Source of the DNA: Alteromonas sp. M12
GTDB taxonomy: Bacteria; Pseudomonadota; Gammaproteobacteria; Enterobacterales; Alteromonadaceae
Assembly: GCF_037478005.1 (NCBI RefSeq)
Contig: NZ_CP144164.1
Coordinates: forward strand, 1,550,001 to 1,614,000
DNA: 64,000 nucleotides
Direction of reading: 5' to 3'
Part shown: positions 30,338 to 40,581 of the stretch, in pieces
How the letters are laid out: each line of letters opens with the position of its first letter
Position numbering within the stretch: the first letter of the stretch is position 1
Notes under the pieces: model-generated
Told to the model about the DNA's origin: nothing
Database searches by the model: none
What the model saw: only the letters and a program-made list of their open reading frames with translations
Position numbers and translations under genes: made by a program

Positions 30338-30922
30338 TTATTCTACTTTGAATGAATGAAGGCGATTCATTGCCTTTTTTAAATCATCCTTTAACAATAT
30401 TTCGGTACAACGCAATGCTTCGTCTATTGCGGCATCGATTTTTTCTTGATCTTGTTTTGACGCTTTTCCTAACACATGGCCGGTAACTCTGGATTTATCA
30501 CCTGGATGACCAATGCCAATACGTAAGCGTAAAAAGTCTTTAAAGTTTCCCAGTTTTGAAACTATATCCCTGATCCCATTTTGACTGGAACTGCCGCCAA
30601 CCTTGAATTTTACAATACCGGGTGGTAAATCAAGCTCATCAAAGGCAACCAACATATTTTCAGGGGGGATTCGATAAAAACTGCTTAGAGCTGAAACTGC
30701 CTGACCACTTTTATTCATATAGGTGGTAGGGATCAGTAATCTAATATCCTGTCCAGCATAAGTAATGCGGCCAGTATATCCAAAAAATTTATTTTCCAAT
30801 TTGAGCGTGCACCCAAATTGTTTTGCCAGTGCTTCAACAAACCATGTACCGGCATTGTGACGGGTATTTTGATATTCGGGGCCTGGATTTCCCAGGCCCA
30901 CAATAAGTTGAATGTCAGACAA
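30338..30922 (-). CDS. pth: Peptidyl-tRNA hydrolase
   Basis: Releases tRNA from peptidyl-tRNA dropped by ribosomes. The 194-residue protein has the family signature [18 protein letters not shown] near the N-terminus, with the catalytic His in TRHNAG, and the conserved [15 protein letters not shown] and FDELDLPPG segments. It lies 5 nt behind rplY and ahead of ychF. Confidence 0.97.
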   Translation of the reverse strand: MSDIQLIVGLGNPGPEYQNTRHNAGTWFVEALAKQFGCTLKLENKFFGYTGRITYAGQDIRLLIPTTYMNKSGQAVSALSSFYRIPPENMLVAFDELDLPPGIVKFKVGGSSSQNGIRDIVSKLGNFKDFLRLRIGIGHPGDKSRVTGHVLGKASKQDQEKIDAAIDEALRCTEILLKDDLKKAMNRLHSFKVE

Positions 30923-30927
30923 GCAAC

Positions 30928-31569
30928 TTATTCCTCAGATGCAGCTTCTTCAGAATCGCCTTCTTCAGCTTCTTCTGCGCTTGGTCCTTTAGCTGTTTTA
31001 ATTGTTGCTACAGCCAAGTCATGAGACTCACCTTTAGCAAGCTCAACTAAAACTACACCTTCAGGAAGCACAAGGTCAGACAAGTGAACAGTTTCACCTA
31101 GACCAACAGACTCTAAGTTAACTTCGATGAATTCTGGAAGTACGCCAGGTAAACATGTTACTTCAACATCATTCATGTGATGTTCTGCGTGACCGCCTTC
31201 AGTTTTAATTGCTTCCGCTTTATCTTCGTTGATGAAATGAAGAGGTACATTGGTTGTAACTTCTTTATTTTTATCAACACGCAAGAAATCTATGTGTGTA
31301 ACTTTTGGTTTGAAAGGGTGACGTTGCATATCTTTAACAAGCGCGTCTACTTTTTCACCAGCAATGTTAAGAGTAAGAACGTGGCTATAAAAAGCTTCGA
31401 ATTCTTGCGCTTGAATTACTTTGTTATGAGCTAGTGTTAGAGATACTGGGTCTTTACCAGCACCGTAAAGGATAGCAGGGACTTTGTCTTCACGACGTAG
31501 GCGGCGGCTCGCACCTTTCCCCAAGTCAGAACGAACTTCTGCATCCAAGTTGAAAATTGCATCAGACAT
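30928..31569 (-). CDS. rplY: 50S ribosomal protein L25, CTC form
   Basis: 5S-rRNA-binding ribosomal protein. At 213 residues it is the long CTC/TL5 form: an N-terminal L25 domain ([20 protein letters not shown]) plus a C-terminal beta domain, ending in an acidic tail. The longest frame starts at 31635, but ATG at 31569 has GGAG 8 nt upstream and gives the family N-terminus. A likely promoter and a leader stem-loop lie upstream. Confidence 0.95.
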   Translation of the reverse strand: MSDAIFNLDAEVRSDLGKGASRRLRREDKVPAILYGAGKDPVSLTLAHNKVIQAQEFEAFYSHVLTLNIAGEKVDALVKDMQRHPFKPKVTHIDFLRVDKNKEVTTNVPLHFINEDKAEAIKTEGGHAEHHMNDVEVTCLPGVLPEFIEVNLESVGLGETVHLSDLVLPEGVVLVELAKGESHDLAVATIKTAKGPSAEEAEEGDSEEAASEE

Positions 31570-31600
31570 TTTGGAACTCCAAATTAAAAAATTAAATTTT

Positions 31601-31625
31601 GTAGTTTCTTGCGACCAGAAACTAC
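31601..31625 (-). promoter_or_regulatory. Stem-loop in the rplY 5' leader, possible L25 autoregulation site
   Basis: GTAGTTTCT (31601-31609) and AGAAACTAC (31617-31625) form a perfect 9-bp stem with a 7-nt loop in the transcribed leader, about 32 nt before the rplY start. E. coli rplY is known to be autoregulated by L25 through its leader; similarity of this hairpin to that site is inferred from position only. Confidence 0.45.
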
Positions 31626-31670
31626 ATAAATGCAAGTATTACCTTGCTACCCATGGAAAACGGGCGCGGA

Positions 31671-31699
31671 AGTCTACCACTCGAGTGCATACTTAACAA
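31671..31699 (-). promoter_or_regulatory. Predicted rplY-pth-ychF promoter
   Basis: TTGTTA (31694-31699), a 17-bp spacer and TAGACT (31671-31676) on the minus strand are followed by a GC-rich CCGCGCCCG discriminator, as at growth-rate-controlled promoters. It gives a leader of about 95 nt. Confidence 0.55.
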
Positions 31700-31801
31700 G
31701 CACTTGGTACTTTATTTAACTAGCTGTCTAAGATTTTGTATCACTTGTGGATATAGGATAGATTAGCTTTTTAGTTATTCTCAATATAGGAAATAGTTTG
31801 A

Positions 31802-33178
31802 ATGAATCATCTTAAATTTTGGGTCGTAATATTGTGTGCCAGTTTAATCAATTTCAGCGTTTTTGCTGAGCAAACAGCGTTAGTTGGTGGACGCTTAATT
31901 GATGGGTTTGGGCACCAACCTATAGCGAATAGCGTCATTTTAATCAAAGATGGAATTATTCAACAAGTAGGCACAGTTGATACTTTACCTGTGCCTAAGG
32001 GGTATCAAATTGTTTCCACCGAAGGGATGGATGTGTTACCTGGTCTGTGGGAAAACCATGCTCATTTAATGCTCAATGGTCACTCAGACTATGTGCATTG
32101 GGATAAAGCTTACATAAACCGTTTGGCTGATGAAATTATGCCCGCGAGTGCTGTGCAACTATTGCTCGCGGGGATCACGAGTGCTCGAGATTTAGGAGCA
32201 CCTTTAGATGACACCATAAGCGTTAAAAAACGAATTGAAGATGGCACTATTCCTGGTCCTAACTTATATGTGTCAGGGCCGTTCTTACAACATGAAGCCT
32301 ACCCAGGAACGGAACAGTTTCGTTGGGGCATCAATGGGGTGCGTGATGCAAAGCAAAAAGTTAATAAATTAGCTGATGCAGGTATGAACATCATTAAATT
32401 AATTGATCAGGATAAAATGGAATTAGAAGAAGCCCAAGCTATTGTCGATCAAGCGCATAAAAGAGGCCTTAAAGTTATCGCGCATTCCCATAGACCGAAT
32501 GAAATTAGACGCGGTCTTGAAATCGGAGTCGATAATTTTGAACATACTGGACTAACAACCTCTCCTGAGTACCCCGAAGATATTGTAAAAATGCTAAAAG
32601 AACGCACTGCAACTGGTCGAGTAGCGGGCGGACCTTTATTTTGGACACCCACCGTTGAAGGTTTGTGGAATTATCCTGCCACTGTTGCCAATCCTGAAAA
32701 ATTAGACAGCCAATGTTGGAAGCGTGGACTCAAGGAAGACACAATTACTGATATCAAAGGATCGTTAGAACATGTAGGGCAACTGGACTACATGCAACTG
32801 ACACCGCTACGTAAACCTACGTTGAAACGCAAGATCGCGCAATTGAAAGACGCGGGTGTGGTTTTTCTAGTTGGCACTGATAGTGGTATTCCGGCGAAGT
32901 TTCATTGTCAAAGTACCTGGAATGAAATGGCAGTATGGGTAGATGAAATGAATATAAGTGCTATGGATACGATTCGTGCCGCAACTTATTGGCCCGCAGT
33001 TATGATGGGTGTCCATGAAAAAACGGGTACGGTTTCAGCGGGTAAAGATGCCGATATTATCGCGGTTCACGGAGATGTTTTACGTTACATTAATTTATTA
33101 CAGCGGGTCGACTTTGTGATGAAAGGTGGTGTGGTTTATAAATCAGAAGGTGTGCCGGTAGAGAAAAATTTAGATTAA
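31802..33178 (+). CDS. Secreted amidohydrolase, imidazolonepropionase-like
   Basis: A 458-residue metal-dependent hydrolase with a Sec signal peptide (cleavage probably after SVFAEQ-type sequence near residue 23). The first metal motif is ENHAHL near residue 81, a candidate bridging Lys lies in MNIIKLID, then IAHSHR and EHTGL histidines, and the last Asp is in GTDSG. The C-terminal GTVSAGKDADIIAV is typical. Such periplasmic enzymes often cleave dipeptides or cyclic amides; the substrate is not known. It and the lipoprotein gene sit between prs and rplY. Confidence 0.88.
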   Translation: MNHLKFWVVILCASLINFSVFAEQTALVGGRLIDGFGHQPIANSVILIKDGIIQQVGTVDTLPVPKGYQIVSTEGMDVLPGLWENHAHLMLNGHSDYVHWDKAYINRLADEIMPASAVQLLLAGITSARDLGAPLDDTISVKKRIEDGTIPGPNLYVSGPFLQHEAYPGTEQFRWGINGVRDAKQKVNKLADAGMNIIKLIDQDKMELEEAQAIVDQAHKRGLKVIAHSHRPNEIRRGLEIGVDNFEHTGLTTSPEYPEDIVKMLKERTATGRVAGGPLFWTPTVEGLWNYPATVANPEKLDSQCWKRGLKEDTITDIKGSLEHVGQLDYMQLTPLRKPTLKRKIAQLKDAGVVFLVGTDSGIPAKFHCQSTWNEMAVWVDEMNISAMDTIRAATYWPAVMMGVHEKTGTVSAGKDADIIAVHGDVLRYINLLQRVDFVMKGGVVYKSEGVPVEKNLD

Positions 33179-33209
33179 TCTCATGTTCAAATAGATTAAT
33201 ATGGTTCGA

Positions 33210-33239
33210 GAGCCCGACATTGTTCGGGCTCAATTTTTT
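33210..33239 (+). terminator. Rho-independent terminator of the amidohydrolase gene
   Basis: GAGCCCGA (33210-33217) pairs with TCGGGCTC (33224-33231) around a 6-nt loop, followed by AATTTTTT. It begins 32 nt after the stop codon. Confidence 0.85.
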
Positions 33240-33258
33240 ATACAAGACGAGAGAGGGC

Positions 33259-33666
33259 TCACCAAGCGTCTTTTTGCTTAACTTTACTTCTATCAATTTC
33301 AATAGCTTCTACTACTTTGAGTACTTCACCATATTGTTGAAACGTTAGTACATCAGTTAAAACATAGCCTTTTACTTCGACAACCATGCCATTTTGCAAT
33401 AGTTCTTTGTTCATTCCTCTGGGCATGTATTTTTTGCCATCATTTGCGTCTAAGCCAAAAAATCCACCTTCCATACCTTTATAAACAATGGTGCCAGTAA
33501 TAGTGAGCATTTCTGTTTCCTCTTGTGTGGCTTCACTGTTGTTCGCTTTTTTCAATTCTACAGCCGGTTTTGCTTGAGCCGCTGCAGACACGCTGGTGTC
33601 GGCAGTATCAGTACCTGAACAACCCACAAAAAATATTATCGAAAATAGACACAGTAACTTATTCAT
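33259..33666 (-). CDS. Small lipoprotein of unknown function
   Basis: A 135-residue protein with a lipoprotein signal (KLLCLFSIIFFVGCSG; lipobox Cys near residue 16). ATG at 33666, with GGGA five bases upstream, is preferred over the longest frame at 33702 because it places the signal peptide at the N-terminus. A low-complexity linker (TADTSVSAAAQAKPAVEL) leads to a domain of about 80 residues (MLTITGTIVYKGMEGGFFGL, GMVVEVKGYV) with the look of a small OB-type beta barrel. No family was recognised with certainty. Confidence 0.78.
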   Translation of the reverse strand: MNKLLCLFSIIFFVGCSGTDTADTSVSAAAQAKPAVELKKANNSEATQEETEMLTITGTIVYKGMEGGFFGLDANDGKKYMPRGMNKELLQNGMVVEVKGYVLTDVLTFQQYGEVLKVVEAIEIDRSKVKQKDAW

Positions 33667-33750
33667 TTTTATCCCATCAATATTATTTTGTACAATATAC
33701 AACCATGTATAACACGATACTTTGACAATTACATTTTATAAAAGTGCATA

Positions 33751-33785
33751 AAAAAGCCGTTTGATTTTACAATCAAACGGCTTTT
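33751..33785 (-). terminator. Rho-independent terminator of prs
   Basis: AAAAGCCGTTTGATT (33752-33766) and AATCAAACGGCTTTT (33771-33785) form a perfect 15-bp stem with a 4-nt loop; the minus strand continues into a T-run. It begins about 26 nt after the prs stop. Confidence 0.88.
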
Positions 33786-33810
33786 AATCAATCTCGTGTA
33801 CTGTTAGAAA

Positions 33811-34758
33811 TTAGTACTCGAACATCGCTGAAATGGATTCTTCATTACTCACTCGACGAATTGCTTCAGCTAACATGTTGGACAAGGTTAGTTGTTTGAC
33901 ACGGCTCAAAGCTTTTATGTCATCAGCAAGTGGAATACTATCGGTGATGATAATTTCATCAATCACTGAGTTTTGAATATTTTCCACTGCATTACCAGAG
34001 AAGATCGCATGAGTTGCATAGGCATACACGTTTCTTGCACCGTGAGCTTTTAGTGCTTCAGCTGCTTTACCTAATGTACCGCCAGTGTCGATCATATCAT
34101 CGACAATGATACAATCTCGATCGTTTACATCACCAATGATATGCATAACTTGTGCGACATTAGCTTTGGGACGACGTTTATCAATAATCGCCAAATCTGT
34201 GTCATTAAGCAGTTTTGCCATTGCTCGGGCTCTTACTACACCACCGATGTCTGGCGAAACTACTACTGGATTATGAAAATCACGACGACGCATATCGTCT
34301 AGCAAAATCGGTGTTCCAAATGCGTTATCAACTGGCACATCGAAGAAACCTTGAATTTGTTCTGCATGCAAGTCGATGGTTAATACGCGGTCAACACCCA
34401 CGTTCGATAAGAAATCAGCCACTACCTTTGCGGTAATAGGAACACGCGCCGAGCGAACTCGTCGATCTTGACGTGCATAGCCAAAATATGGAATTACAGC
34501 GGTTATACGACCTGCTGATGCGCGACGAAGTGCGTCGATCATCACGATCAATTCCATTAGGTTATCGTTAGTTGGGGCACAAGTTGATTGAATGATAAAA
34601 ACGTCAGAACCACGTACATTCTCATGGATTTCGACGCTTATTTCACCATCACTGAAGCGGCCCACACTAGCGTGGCCAAGTTTAGTATAAAGTCTATCTG
34701 CTACTTTTTGGGCGAGTTCTGGTACTGCATTACCAGCGAAAAGCTTCATGTCCGGCAC
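33811..34758 (-). CDS. prs: Ribose-phosphate pyrophosphokinase
   Basis: Makes PRPP from ribose 5-phosphate and ATP for nucleotide, His and Trp synthesis. Start is GTG at 34758 with GAGGA eight bases upstream, giving [16 protein letters not shown] and 315 residues, the E. coli length; the frame extends further upstream to 34815 without support. The flexible loop/metal segment [17 protein letters not shown] and the PRPP-binding loop [13 protein letters not shown] are present. Confidence 0.97.
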   Translation of the reverse strand: MPDMKLFAGNAVPELAQKVADRLYTKLGHASVGRFSDGEISVEIHENVRGSDVFIIQSTCAPTNDNLMELIVMIDALRRASAGRITAVIPYFGYARQDRRVRSARVPITAKVVADFLSNVGVDRVLTIDLHAEQIQGFFDVPVDNAFGTPILLDDMRRRDFHNPVVVSPDIGGVVRARAMAKLLNDTDLAIIDKRRPKANVAQVMHIIGDVNDRDCIIVDDMIDTGGTLGKAAEALKAHGARNVYAYATHAIFSGNAVENIQNSVIDEIIITDSIPLADDIKALSRVKQLTLSNMLAEAIRRVSNEESISAMFEY

Positions 34759-34864
34759 AAGAAATTTCCTCAGTGCGAAAGTGTTAAGGGTAACCAATGG
34801 GCTACATTGATTCATCGCGTTTCAGGGTTGCCGCGAGCTTAGTCTAGATTGCGTTTGTCAGCAG

Positions 34865-35737
34865 TTAAGCCGAGGTTAATTGCATTATAGCTAAATACTC
34901 ATGTAAGGGGGATGTATTAATACCTTTTGCGACAAACGCCTGACAATCTTCAGGCAAGATTCGTTTAACCTGCTCAGCTTGTTCGAAAGTGTCAAAAACA
35001 GAAAATAAGCACGCTCCTGTCCCTGTCATTCTCGACGGCGCGTATTCTAACAACTGACGTAATAAATTTGCAACTTTAGGATAGCGATCACAGACTAATT
35101 TTTGGCAATCATTGCGAGTTTTCGTAAATTCGTAATCTTGCCAGGCTATTTTAGCTGAATTTCGGATTAAATCATCCGCCGCAAAAATTTCCGCAGTGGA
35201 CACGTGACAATTTGGAAAAACAATCAGATAAAATTTCGAAGGAAGCTCGGTTGCTGTGATTTTTTCTCCCACACCCTCTGCAAAAGCGGTTTTGCCATAG
35301 ATGAATATAGGGACATCGGCACCTAGGGTTAATCCGATGTCAGCTAATTGCGATTCTGACAATTTCGTTTTCCACAATGCATTGAGCGCAACCAAGGTTG
35401 TTGCCGCATTGGATGAACCTCCGCCAATGCCACCTCCCATTGGAAGCTGTTTATCTAACCAGATATTGCAACCTAAAGTTGAGCCTGAAAGTTGCTGTAA
35501 TTGTTTGGCTGCTTTGTAGATTAAATTATCTTCTTGGGCTACACCTTCTAGTTCGCTTTTTATGCTAATGACGCCGTCATCAGTGACTTCAAACGCTAAT
35601 TGATCACCAATATCCACTAATTGAAATAATGTTTGCAATAAATGATAACCTTTTTCATTTTGTCCATTGATGTGCAAAAAAAGGTTTAATTTGGCGGGGC
35701 TAGGCCACCAATGTTGAGGGAGCGGGCTCTGTATCAT
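34865..35737 (-). CDS. ispE: 4-diphosphocytidyl-2-C-methyl-D-erythritol kinase
   Basis: GHMP kinase of the MEP isoprenoid pathway. ATG at 35737 overlaps the lolB stop (ATGA) and gives 290 residues; a TTG 15 nt upstream is possible but unnecessary. WPSPAKLNLFLHI holds the substrate-binding Lys, PMGGGIGGGSSNAAT near residue 95 is the phosphate loop, and SRMTGTGACLF is the C-terminal GHMP motif. Confidence 0.96.
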   Translation of the reverse strand: MIQSPLPQHWWPSPAKLNLFLHINGQNEKGYHLLQTLFQLVDIGDQLAFEVTDDGVISIKSELEGVAQEDNLIYKAAKQLQQLSGSTLGCNIWLDKQLPMGGGIGGGSSNAATTLVALNALWKTKLSESQLADIGLTLGADVPIFIYGKTAFAEGVGEKITATELPSKFYLIVFPNCHVSTAEIFAADDLIRNSAKIAWQDYEFTKTRNDCQKLVCDRYPKVANLLRQLLEYAPSRMTGTGACLFSVFDTFEQAEQVKRILPEDCQAFVAKGINTSPLHEYLAIMQLTSA

Positions 35738-36342
35738 TGCATTCTCTGCCAAGAAGATATTTTAATTTTAATTTGATTCGCGGTATTTTGCGTGTTGGTC
35801 AGCTCAATAGCATGGGGTAACCAAAGTTCTTCCACTTTTTTGTAGTCAGAATAGGTTAACGTCCAAGGCACGCATTTTTTGCATTTAGCTTCTAACTTAC
35901 TGACTAAACCGTACTCATCGTACACCACGTTATCATTTTTTGTATGTTGTCCTTTTACCCAAAGTCCGAGCTTTTCTACCGGAATATTCCAACCTGTTAC
36001 CCGTAAAATCAATTTATTGGGGTCAGTATCGGTGAAGGTTTGGTCATCAACTTCTAATTTTGCGTAGTTATCACCACTTTGCATTTTTAAAATGCTGGTA
36101 CCTATAAAGGTATTTAATTGTAAATCAAATTGAGTTAGTTGCTGCTGCCAATTCATGTAAGCACTAACTTTATCTTCTTCACTTTTGAATGCTAAGCGCC
36201 CTTTGATTTTCCAATGGGTTAAATCTGAAAGCTGCTGCTGATGACGTTCGCTATCGATACTTTGATTAATTCTAGTCGATGTTACACAACCTGATAGTAA
36301 CAGTATGGTCAAACAAGCAGATATGACAAAAATCGATTTCAT
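35734..36342 (-). CDS. lolB: Outer-membrane lipoprotein receptor LolB
   Basis: Anchors lipoproteins delivered by LolA in the outer membrane. The 202-residue protein starts at ATG 36342 with a lipoprotein signal ending in LLLSGC, and contains the LolB core (HWKIKGRLAFK near residue 45, YMNWQQQ, PWTLTYSDY). It shares ATGA with ispE and is divergent from hemA, as in other gammaproteobacteria. Confidence 0.94.
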   Translation of the reverse strand: MKSIFVISACLTILLLSGCVTSTRINQSIDSERHQQQLSDLTHWKIKGRLAFKSEEDKVSAYMNWQQQLTQFDLQLNTFIGTSILKMQSGDNYAKLEVDDQTFTDTDPNKLILRVTGWNIPVEKLGLWVKGQHTKNDNVVYDEYGLVSKLEAKCKKCVPWTLTYSDYKKVEELWLPHAIELTNTQNTANQIKIKISSWQRMQ

Positions 36343-36460
36343 GCAAAGTGCCAAATTGAGATTTAGATGATTTTTTATGCGTTAATTAAGACTTCTGATA
36401 AAAAACAGCTAAAATTGAGTTGGATTGTTATTTTATATGGGAACACAGAAGCTCCACTAC

Positions 36461-36489
36461 TTTCAATACTTTTGGCTTTTGCGTACAAT
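36461..36489 (+). promoter_or_regulatory. Candidate hemA operon promoter
   Basis: TTTCAA (36461-36466), 17 bp, and TACAAT (36484-36489) lie 41 nt before the hemA start. The -10 is good and the -35 weak. Confidence 0.4.
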
Positions 36490-36530
36490 GCCGCTCCCAA
36501 TAATATTGCACGGTTGACTAGCATTTCTCA

Positions 36531-37808
36531 ATGACACTGATTGCTGTAGGAATTAATCACAAAACGGCCCCTGTGGTTTTACGCGAGAAAGTTGCCTTTC
36601 CTGTGGAATCCATGGTGGAAGCGCTTGCCTCTTTGCGAGAGCATTTAGGTGCTGAAGAATCAGTAATTCTATCTACCTGCAATCGAACTGAAATTTATAT
36701 ATCAACTGAACATTCGTTAGGCGATAAGCTGATCAAGTGGCTTGCTAACTTTCATAATTTAGATACCAACGAACTTATTTGCCATAGTTATCTGCTTGAA
36801 GAACAAGAGGCTATCCAGCACATTTTGCGAGTCGCCAGTGGTTTAGATTCTTTAGTATTGGGTGAGCCGCAGATTCTAGGGCAGGTAAAACAAGCGTATA
36901 CGAGCGCCAAAAATTATGGCGCAGTGAATAGTCAACTTGAAAAGTTATTCCAACATACTTTCTCGGTGGCAAAGAAAGTTCGAACAGAGACAGACATTGG
37001 TGCTAATGCGGTTTCCGTTGCTTTTGCTGCTGTGCAGTTATCAAAACAGATATTCTCTTCATTATCAAAAACCAAAGTTTTGTTAATAGGGGCTGGTGAA
37101 ACAATAGAATTGGTTGCTAAACATCTGACCAATAATGGTGTGAACAAGATTACCGTTGCCAACCGGACATTAAGCCGTGGTAAAGAATTAGCAGAGCAAA
37201 TAAACGCTAACGTTATTACACTTGCGCAAATTCCCAATGTTTTGCATGAAGCCGATATTGTCATTAGTTCTACTGCAAGTACTTTGCCCATTATCGGTAA
37301 GGGGATGGTAGAAAGTGCGCTAAAAGACCGTAAACATAAGCCTATCTTCTTCGTGGACCTTGCGGTACCTAGAGATATAGAAACCGAAGTCGCAGATTTA
37401 GATGATGCTTATTTGTATTCGGTTGATGATTTACAACATATTGTCGAACAGAATTTGGCCAGTCGCCAACAAGCTGCCGACGAAGCTGAGTTGATCATAA
37501 GAGAACAGGCTCAGGTCTACTTTAATTGGCAAAACTCACTAGAATCGATTGATTCATTGAAATTATTTCGTCAGCAAAATAATGACGTTAAAGTTAAATT
37601 ACAACAACGTGCTCTAAGCCAATTGGCCGAAGGCAAAGATCCGCAAGAAGTCGTGATAGAATTATCAAATAAACTGACCAATGCGTTACTACACGCGCCA
37701 ACCAAAGCGCTGAGCCGTGCTGCATCAGAACAAGACCAAGATACATTGTCATTGCTCAGGCAAACATTGGGTCTGGATGTCGAAAAAGAACAAACAGGAA
37801 AATCATGA
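36531..37808 (+). CDS. hemA: Glutamyl-tRNA reductase
   Basis: First committed enzyme of C5 tetrapyrrole synthesis: reduces glutamyl-tRNA to glutamate-1-semialdehyde. The 425-residue protein has GINHKTAPV at residues 7-15 and the catalytic Cys50 in [10 protein letters not shown]. The NADPH-binding segment [17 protein letters not shown] follows, then the dimerisation helices. Its end overlaps prfA by 4 nt. Confidence 0.97.
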   Translation: MTLIAVGINHKTAPVVLREKVAFPVESMVEALASLREHLGAEESVILSTCNRTEIYISTEHSLGDKLIKWLANFHNLDTNELICHSYLLEEQEAIQHILRVASGLDSLVLGEPQILGQVKQAYTSAKNYGAVNSQLEKLFQHTFSVAKKVRTETDIGANAVSVAFAAVQLSKQIFSSLSKTKVLLIGAGETIELVAKHLTNNGVNKITVANRTLSRGKELAEQINANVITLAQIPNVLHEADIVISSTASTLPIIGKGMVESALKDRKHKPIFFVDLAVPRDIETEVADLDDAYLYSVDDLQHIVEQNLASRQQAADEAELIIREQAQVYFNWQNSLESIDSLKLFRQQNNDVKVKLQQRALSQLAEGKDPQEVVIELSNKLTNALLHAPTKALSRAASEQDQDTLSLLRQTLGLDVEKEQTGKS

Positions 37809-38893
37809 AAGATTCAGTAGTCAGTAAATTAGAAACCCTTATCGAACGATTTGAAGAAGTTCAGGCGTTGTTAAGTAATGCAGAAATTATTGCTGATCAA
37901 AATAAATTCCGCGCGTTATCTAAAGAATATTCTCAATTAGAAAGTGTTGTTAAAACCTTTAAGCTTTATCAGCAAGCCCAGGAAGACTTAAAATCTGCGC
38001 AAGAAATGATGCAAGAAGATGATGCAGAAATGCGCGAGATGGCACAAGAAGAGTATAAAGAAGCTAAGTCGAAAATCGAAAGTTTAGAAAATGACTTACA
38101 AATATTATTGCTGCCAAGAGATCCTAATGACGATAGCAATTGCTTCTTGGAAATCAGGGCTGGGGCTGGTGGAGATGAAGCCGCTATTTTTGCTGGTGAT
38201 TTATTTAGGATGTATAGCCGTTATGCTGAGACACAAGGCTGGCGAGTAGAGCTTATCAATGCAAACGAAGGTGAGCACGGTGGTTACAAAGAGGTGGTTG
38301 CGAATATTATCGGCGACGGCGTCTATGGAATCATGAAATTTGAATCTGGTGGACATCGAGTTCAACGGGTTCCTGAAACGGAATCTCAAGGTCGGATTCA
38401 TACCTCTGCTTGTACTGTTGCAGTATTGCCTGAAATACCAGAATCTGAAGCAATTGAAATTAATCCTTCAGACTTAAGAATTGATACGTTTAGGGCATCG
38501 GGGGCGGGAGGACAGCACGTCAACAAAACAGACTCTGCAATTCGTCTAACTCACATACCTACAGGCGTTGTAGTCGAATGTCAGGATGAACGTTCTCAGC
38601 ACAAAAACCGTGCGAAAGCTATGTCTGTACTGCAATCTAGATTGAATCAAATCGAGGACGATAAACGCGCTGCAGAAGAAGCTTCGACACGCAGAAACTT
38701 GGTTGGGAGTGGGGATCGCTCAGAGCGCATTCGTACTTATAATTTTCCCCAAGGCCGAGTGACCGACCATAGAATCAATTTAACCTTGTACAAATTGGAT
38801 GACGTAATTGCCGGCGATGTGAATGCGTTGCTGGAGCCAATTAGACAGGAGCATCAGGCTGACCTGTTAGCCTCTTTGTCTGATGGAAACTAA
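37805..38893 (+). CDS. prfA: Peptide chain release factor 1
   Basis: Recognises UAA and UAG and triggers peptide release. In the 362-residue protein the codon-recognition PET tripeptide is at residues 190-192, and the catalytic GGQ is at 235-237 within [14 protein letters not shown]; Gln237 is the residue methylated by PrmC, encoded next. It starts inside the hemA stop (ATGA) and overlaps prmC by 11 nt. Confidence 0.98.
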   Translation: MKDSVVSKLETLIERFEEVQALLSNAEIIADQNKFRALSKEYSQLESVVKTFKLYQQAQEDLKSAQEMMQEDDAEMREMAQEEYKEAKSKIESLENDLQILLLPRDPNDDSNCFLEIRAGAGGDEAAIFAGDLFRMYSRYAETQGWRVELINANEGEHGGYKEVVANIIGDGVYGIMKFESGGHRVQRVPETESQGRIHTSACTVAVLPEIPESEAIEINPSDLRIDTFRASGAGGQHVNKTDSAIRLTHIPTGVVVECQDERSQHKNRAKAMSVLQSRLNQIEDDKRAAEEASTRRNLVGSGDRSERIRTYNFPQGRVTDHRINLTLYKLDDVIAGDVNALLEPIRQEHQADLLASLSDGN

Positions 38894-39743
38894 TCCAAAT
38901 TTGACTGCAGGTTCCTGCGTTTCAGAACTGTTGAATTGGGCCTATCAGCATCTGTCAGAGGGCGAAAGTCCAAAAACGGATGCTAGATTGTTACTAGCTT
39001 ACTGCATCGGAAAATCAACGACTTACCTGATGACTTGGCCTGATCAAATTGTTGATGAGAGCGCCCAATCACGTTTTCAGCAATTGGTTTGTAAGCGCAA
39101 GCTAGGTCATCCAGTAGCACATTTAATTTGTAAACGAGATTTCTGGACGCTAAGTCTTGAGGTAACTCCTGATACGCTGATTCCGCGCCCTGAAACTGAA
39201 TTATTGGTTGAACAAGCGTTGCAATTACCCTTAAATCAAAATGCAAAAGTGCTAGATTTGGGCACAGGTACAGGGGCTATTGCATTGTCTTTAGCTCAAG
39301 AAAAGCCTGAATGGGATGTTTTAGGTGTGGATGTCATTGAAGATGCAGTCGCTTTAGCAAAGCGCAACGCAGTTGCCAATCAATTGTCTCATGTCAAATT
39401 TCTGCACAGTAGTTGGTTTAGTGAATTAGGCGCTAACACTTTTGACTTGATTGTTAGTAATCCGCCTTATGTTGAAAGTGACAGCCAATACCTTTCACAA
39501 GGTGATGTGCGTTTTGAGCCTGTATCTGCTTTAACTTCTGGAAAAGATGGTTTAGATGACATTAAAATAATCATTGAGCAATCACTTCAGCATCTAGAAG
39601 CAGGAGGTTGGCTGCTTATTGAACATGGATACAATCAATCTGAGGCTATCGGTAAACTATTTGCACACTATCAATATATAAATATATTTCATAAAAAAGA
39701 CCTAAATAACCAACCCCGTATAAGTGCAGCTCAAAAACGCTAA
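38883..39743 (+). CDS. prmC: Release factor glutamine methyltransferase
   Basis: Methylates the GGQ glutamine of release factors, using S-adenosylmethionine. The 286-residue protein has an N-terminal helical domain, SAM motif [16 protein letters not shown] near residue 125, and the catalytic NPPY at 193-196. It overlaps prfA, completing the hemA-prfA-prmC operon. The gene-free repeat array begins just downstream. Confidence 0.96.
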   Translation: METNPNLTAGSCVSELLNWAYQHLSEGESPKTDARLLLAYCIGKSTTYLMTWPDQIVDESAQSRFQQLVCKRKLGHPVAHLICKRDFWTLSLEVTPDTLIPRPETELLVEQALQLPLNQNAKVLDLGTGTGAIALSLAQEKPEWDVLGVDVIEDAVALAKRNAVANQLSHVKFLHSSWFSELGANTFDLIVSNPPYVESDSQYLSQGDVRFEPVSALTSGKDGLDDIKIIIEQSLQHLEAGGWLLIEHGYNQSEAIGKLFAHYQYINIFHKKDLNNQPRISAAQKR

Positions 39744-39796
39744 TTCTATTACACGTCAACTGACCTATCTCACTTCAGCTTTCTAGCAAATACGCA

Positions 39797-40447
39797 AAAT
39801 AACAACAAAGATAACAGCAAAGACACCCATGCTTAAACCTAACAACAAAGACACCCATGCTTAAACCTATTCTGACCAGATTTTATGTCATGTGTAACAA
39901 CAAAGACACCCATGCTTAAACCTATTCTGACCAGATTTTATGTCATGTGAATTAAAGGGTGGGTGTCCTGGATAAAGTGCTGGGCAAAACTAACAACAAA
40001 GACAGCCATGTTTAAATCTATTCTGACCAGATTTTATGTCATGTGAATTAAAGGTGGGTGTCCTGGTTAAAGTGCTGGGCAAAACTAACAACAAAGACAG
40101 CCATGTTTAAACCTATGCTGACCAGATTTTATGTCATGTGAATTAAAGGTGGGTGTCCTGGTTAAAGTGCTGGGCAAAACTAACAACAAATAACAACAAA
40201 GACAGCCATGTTTAAACCTATGCTGACCAGATTTTATGTCATATGAATTAAAGGTGGGTGTCCTGGTTAAAGTGATTTTGACCAGATTTTATGTCATGTG
40301 AATTAAAGGTGGGTGTCCTGGTTAAAGTCTTTATGTCATGTGAATTAAAGGTGGGTGTCCTGGTTAAACGCATTCTGACCAGATTTTATGTCATATGAAT
40401 TAAAGGTGGGTGTCCTGGTTAAACGGCACTGGTTAAAGTGCAGGGCA
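39797..40447. repeat. Decayed tandem array of palindromic (BIME-like) repeats
   Basis: The 838-bp gap between prmC and the next gene is mostly repeats. A full unit is about 95-105 nt: AACAAAGACAGCCATGTTTA, then TGACCAGATTTTATGTCATG, then TTAAAGGTGGGTGTCCTGGT and GTGCTGGGCAAAAC. GGTGGGTGTCCTGG occurs seven times (about 39959, 40052, 40149, 40254, 40308, 40351, 40406) and the GACA(C/G)CCATG half six times. GACACCCA and TGGGTGTC within a unit are inverted, so each could fold into a hairpin. Later units are truncated to the right half. No coding potential was seen. Confidence 0.9.
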
Positions 40448-40581
40448 AAACTACTTGAAAGTGTATGAGGTTCGATGAATTTGTTAGGTTAAGCCTGTTG
40501 TTTTTGAGGTATTAAATTTCTGTGGCTCAAGTAGTTTCTAAATGGTAGATTGTCTCGGATATTTATCTATGAGGTTATGCT

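Noticed and set aside
39797-40447. CRISPR array
   Set aside because: Units are about 100 nt, decayed, internally palindromic, and the parts between repeats are themselves repeated, so there are no unique spacers; no cas genes are nearby.
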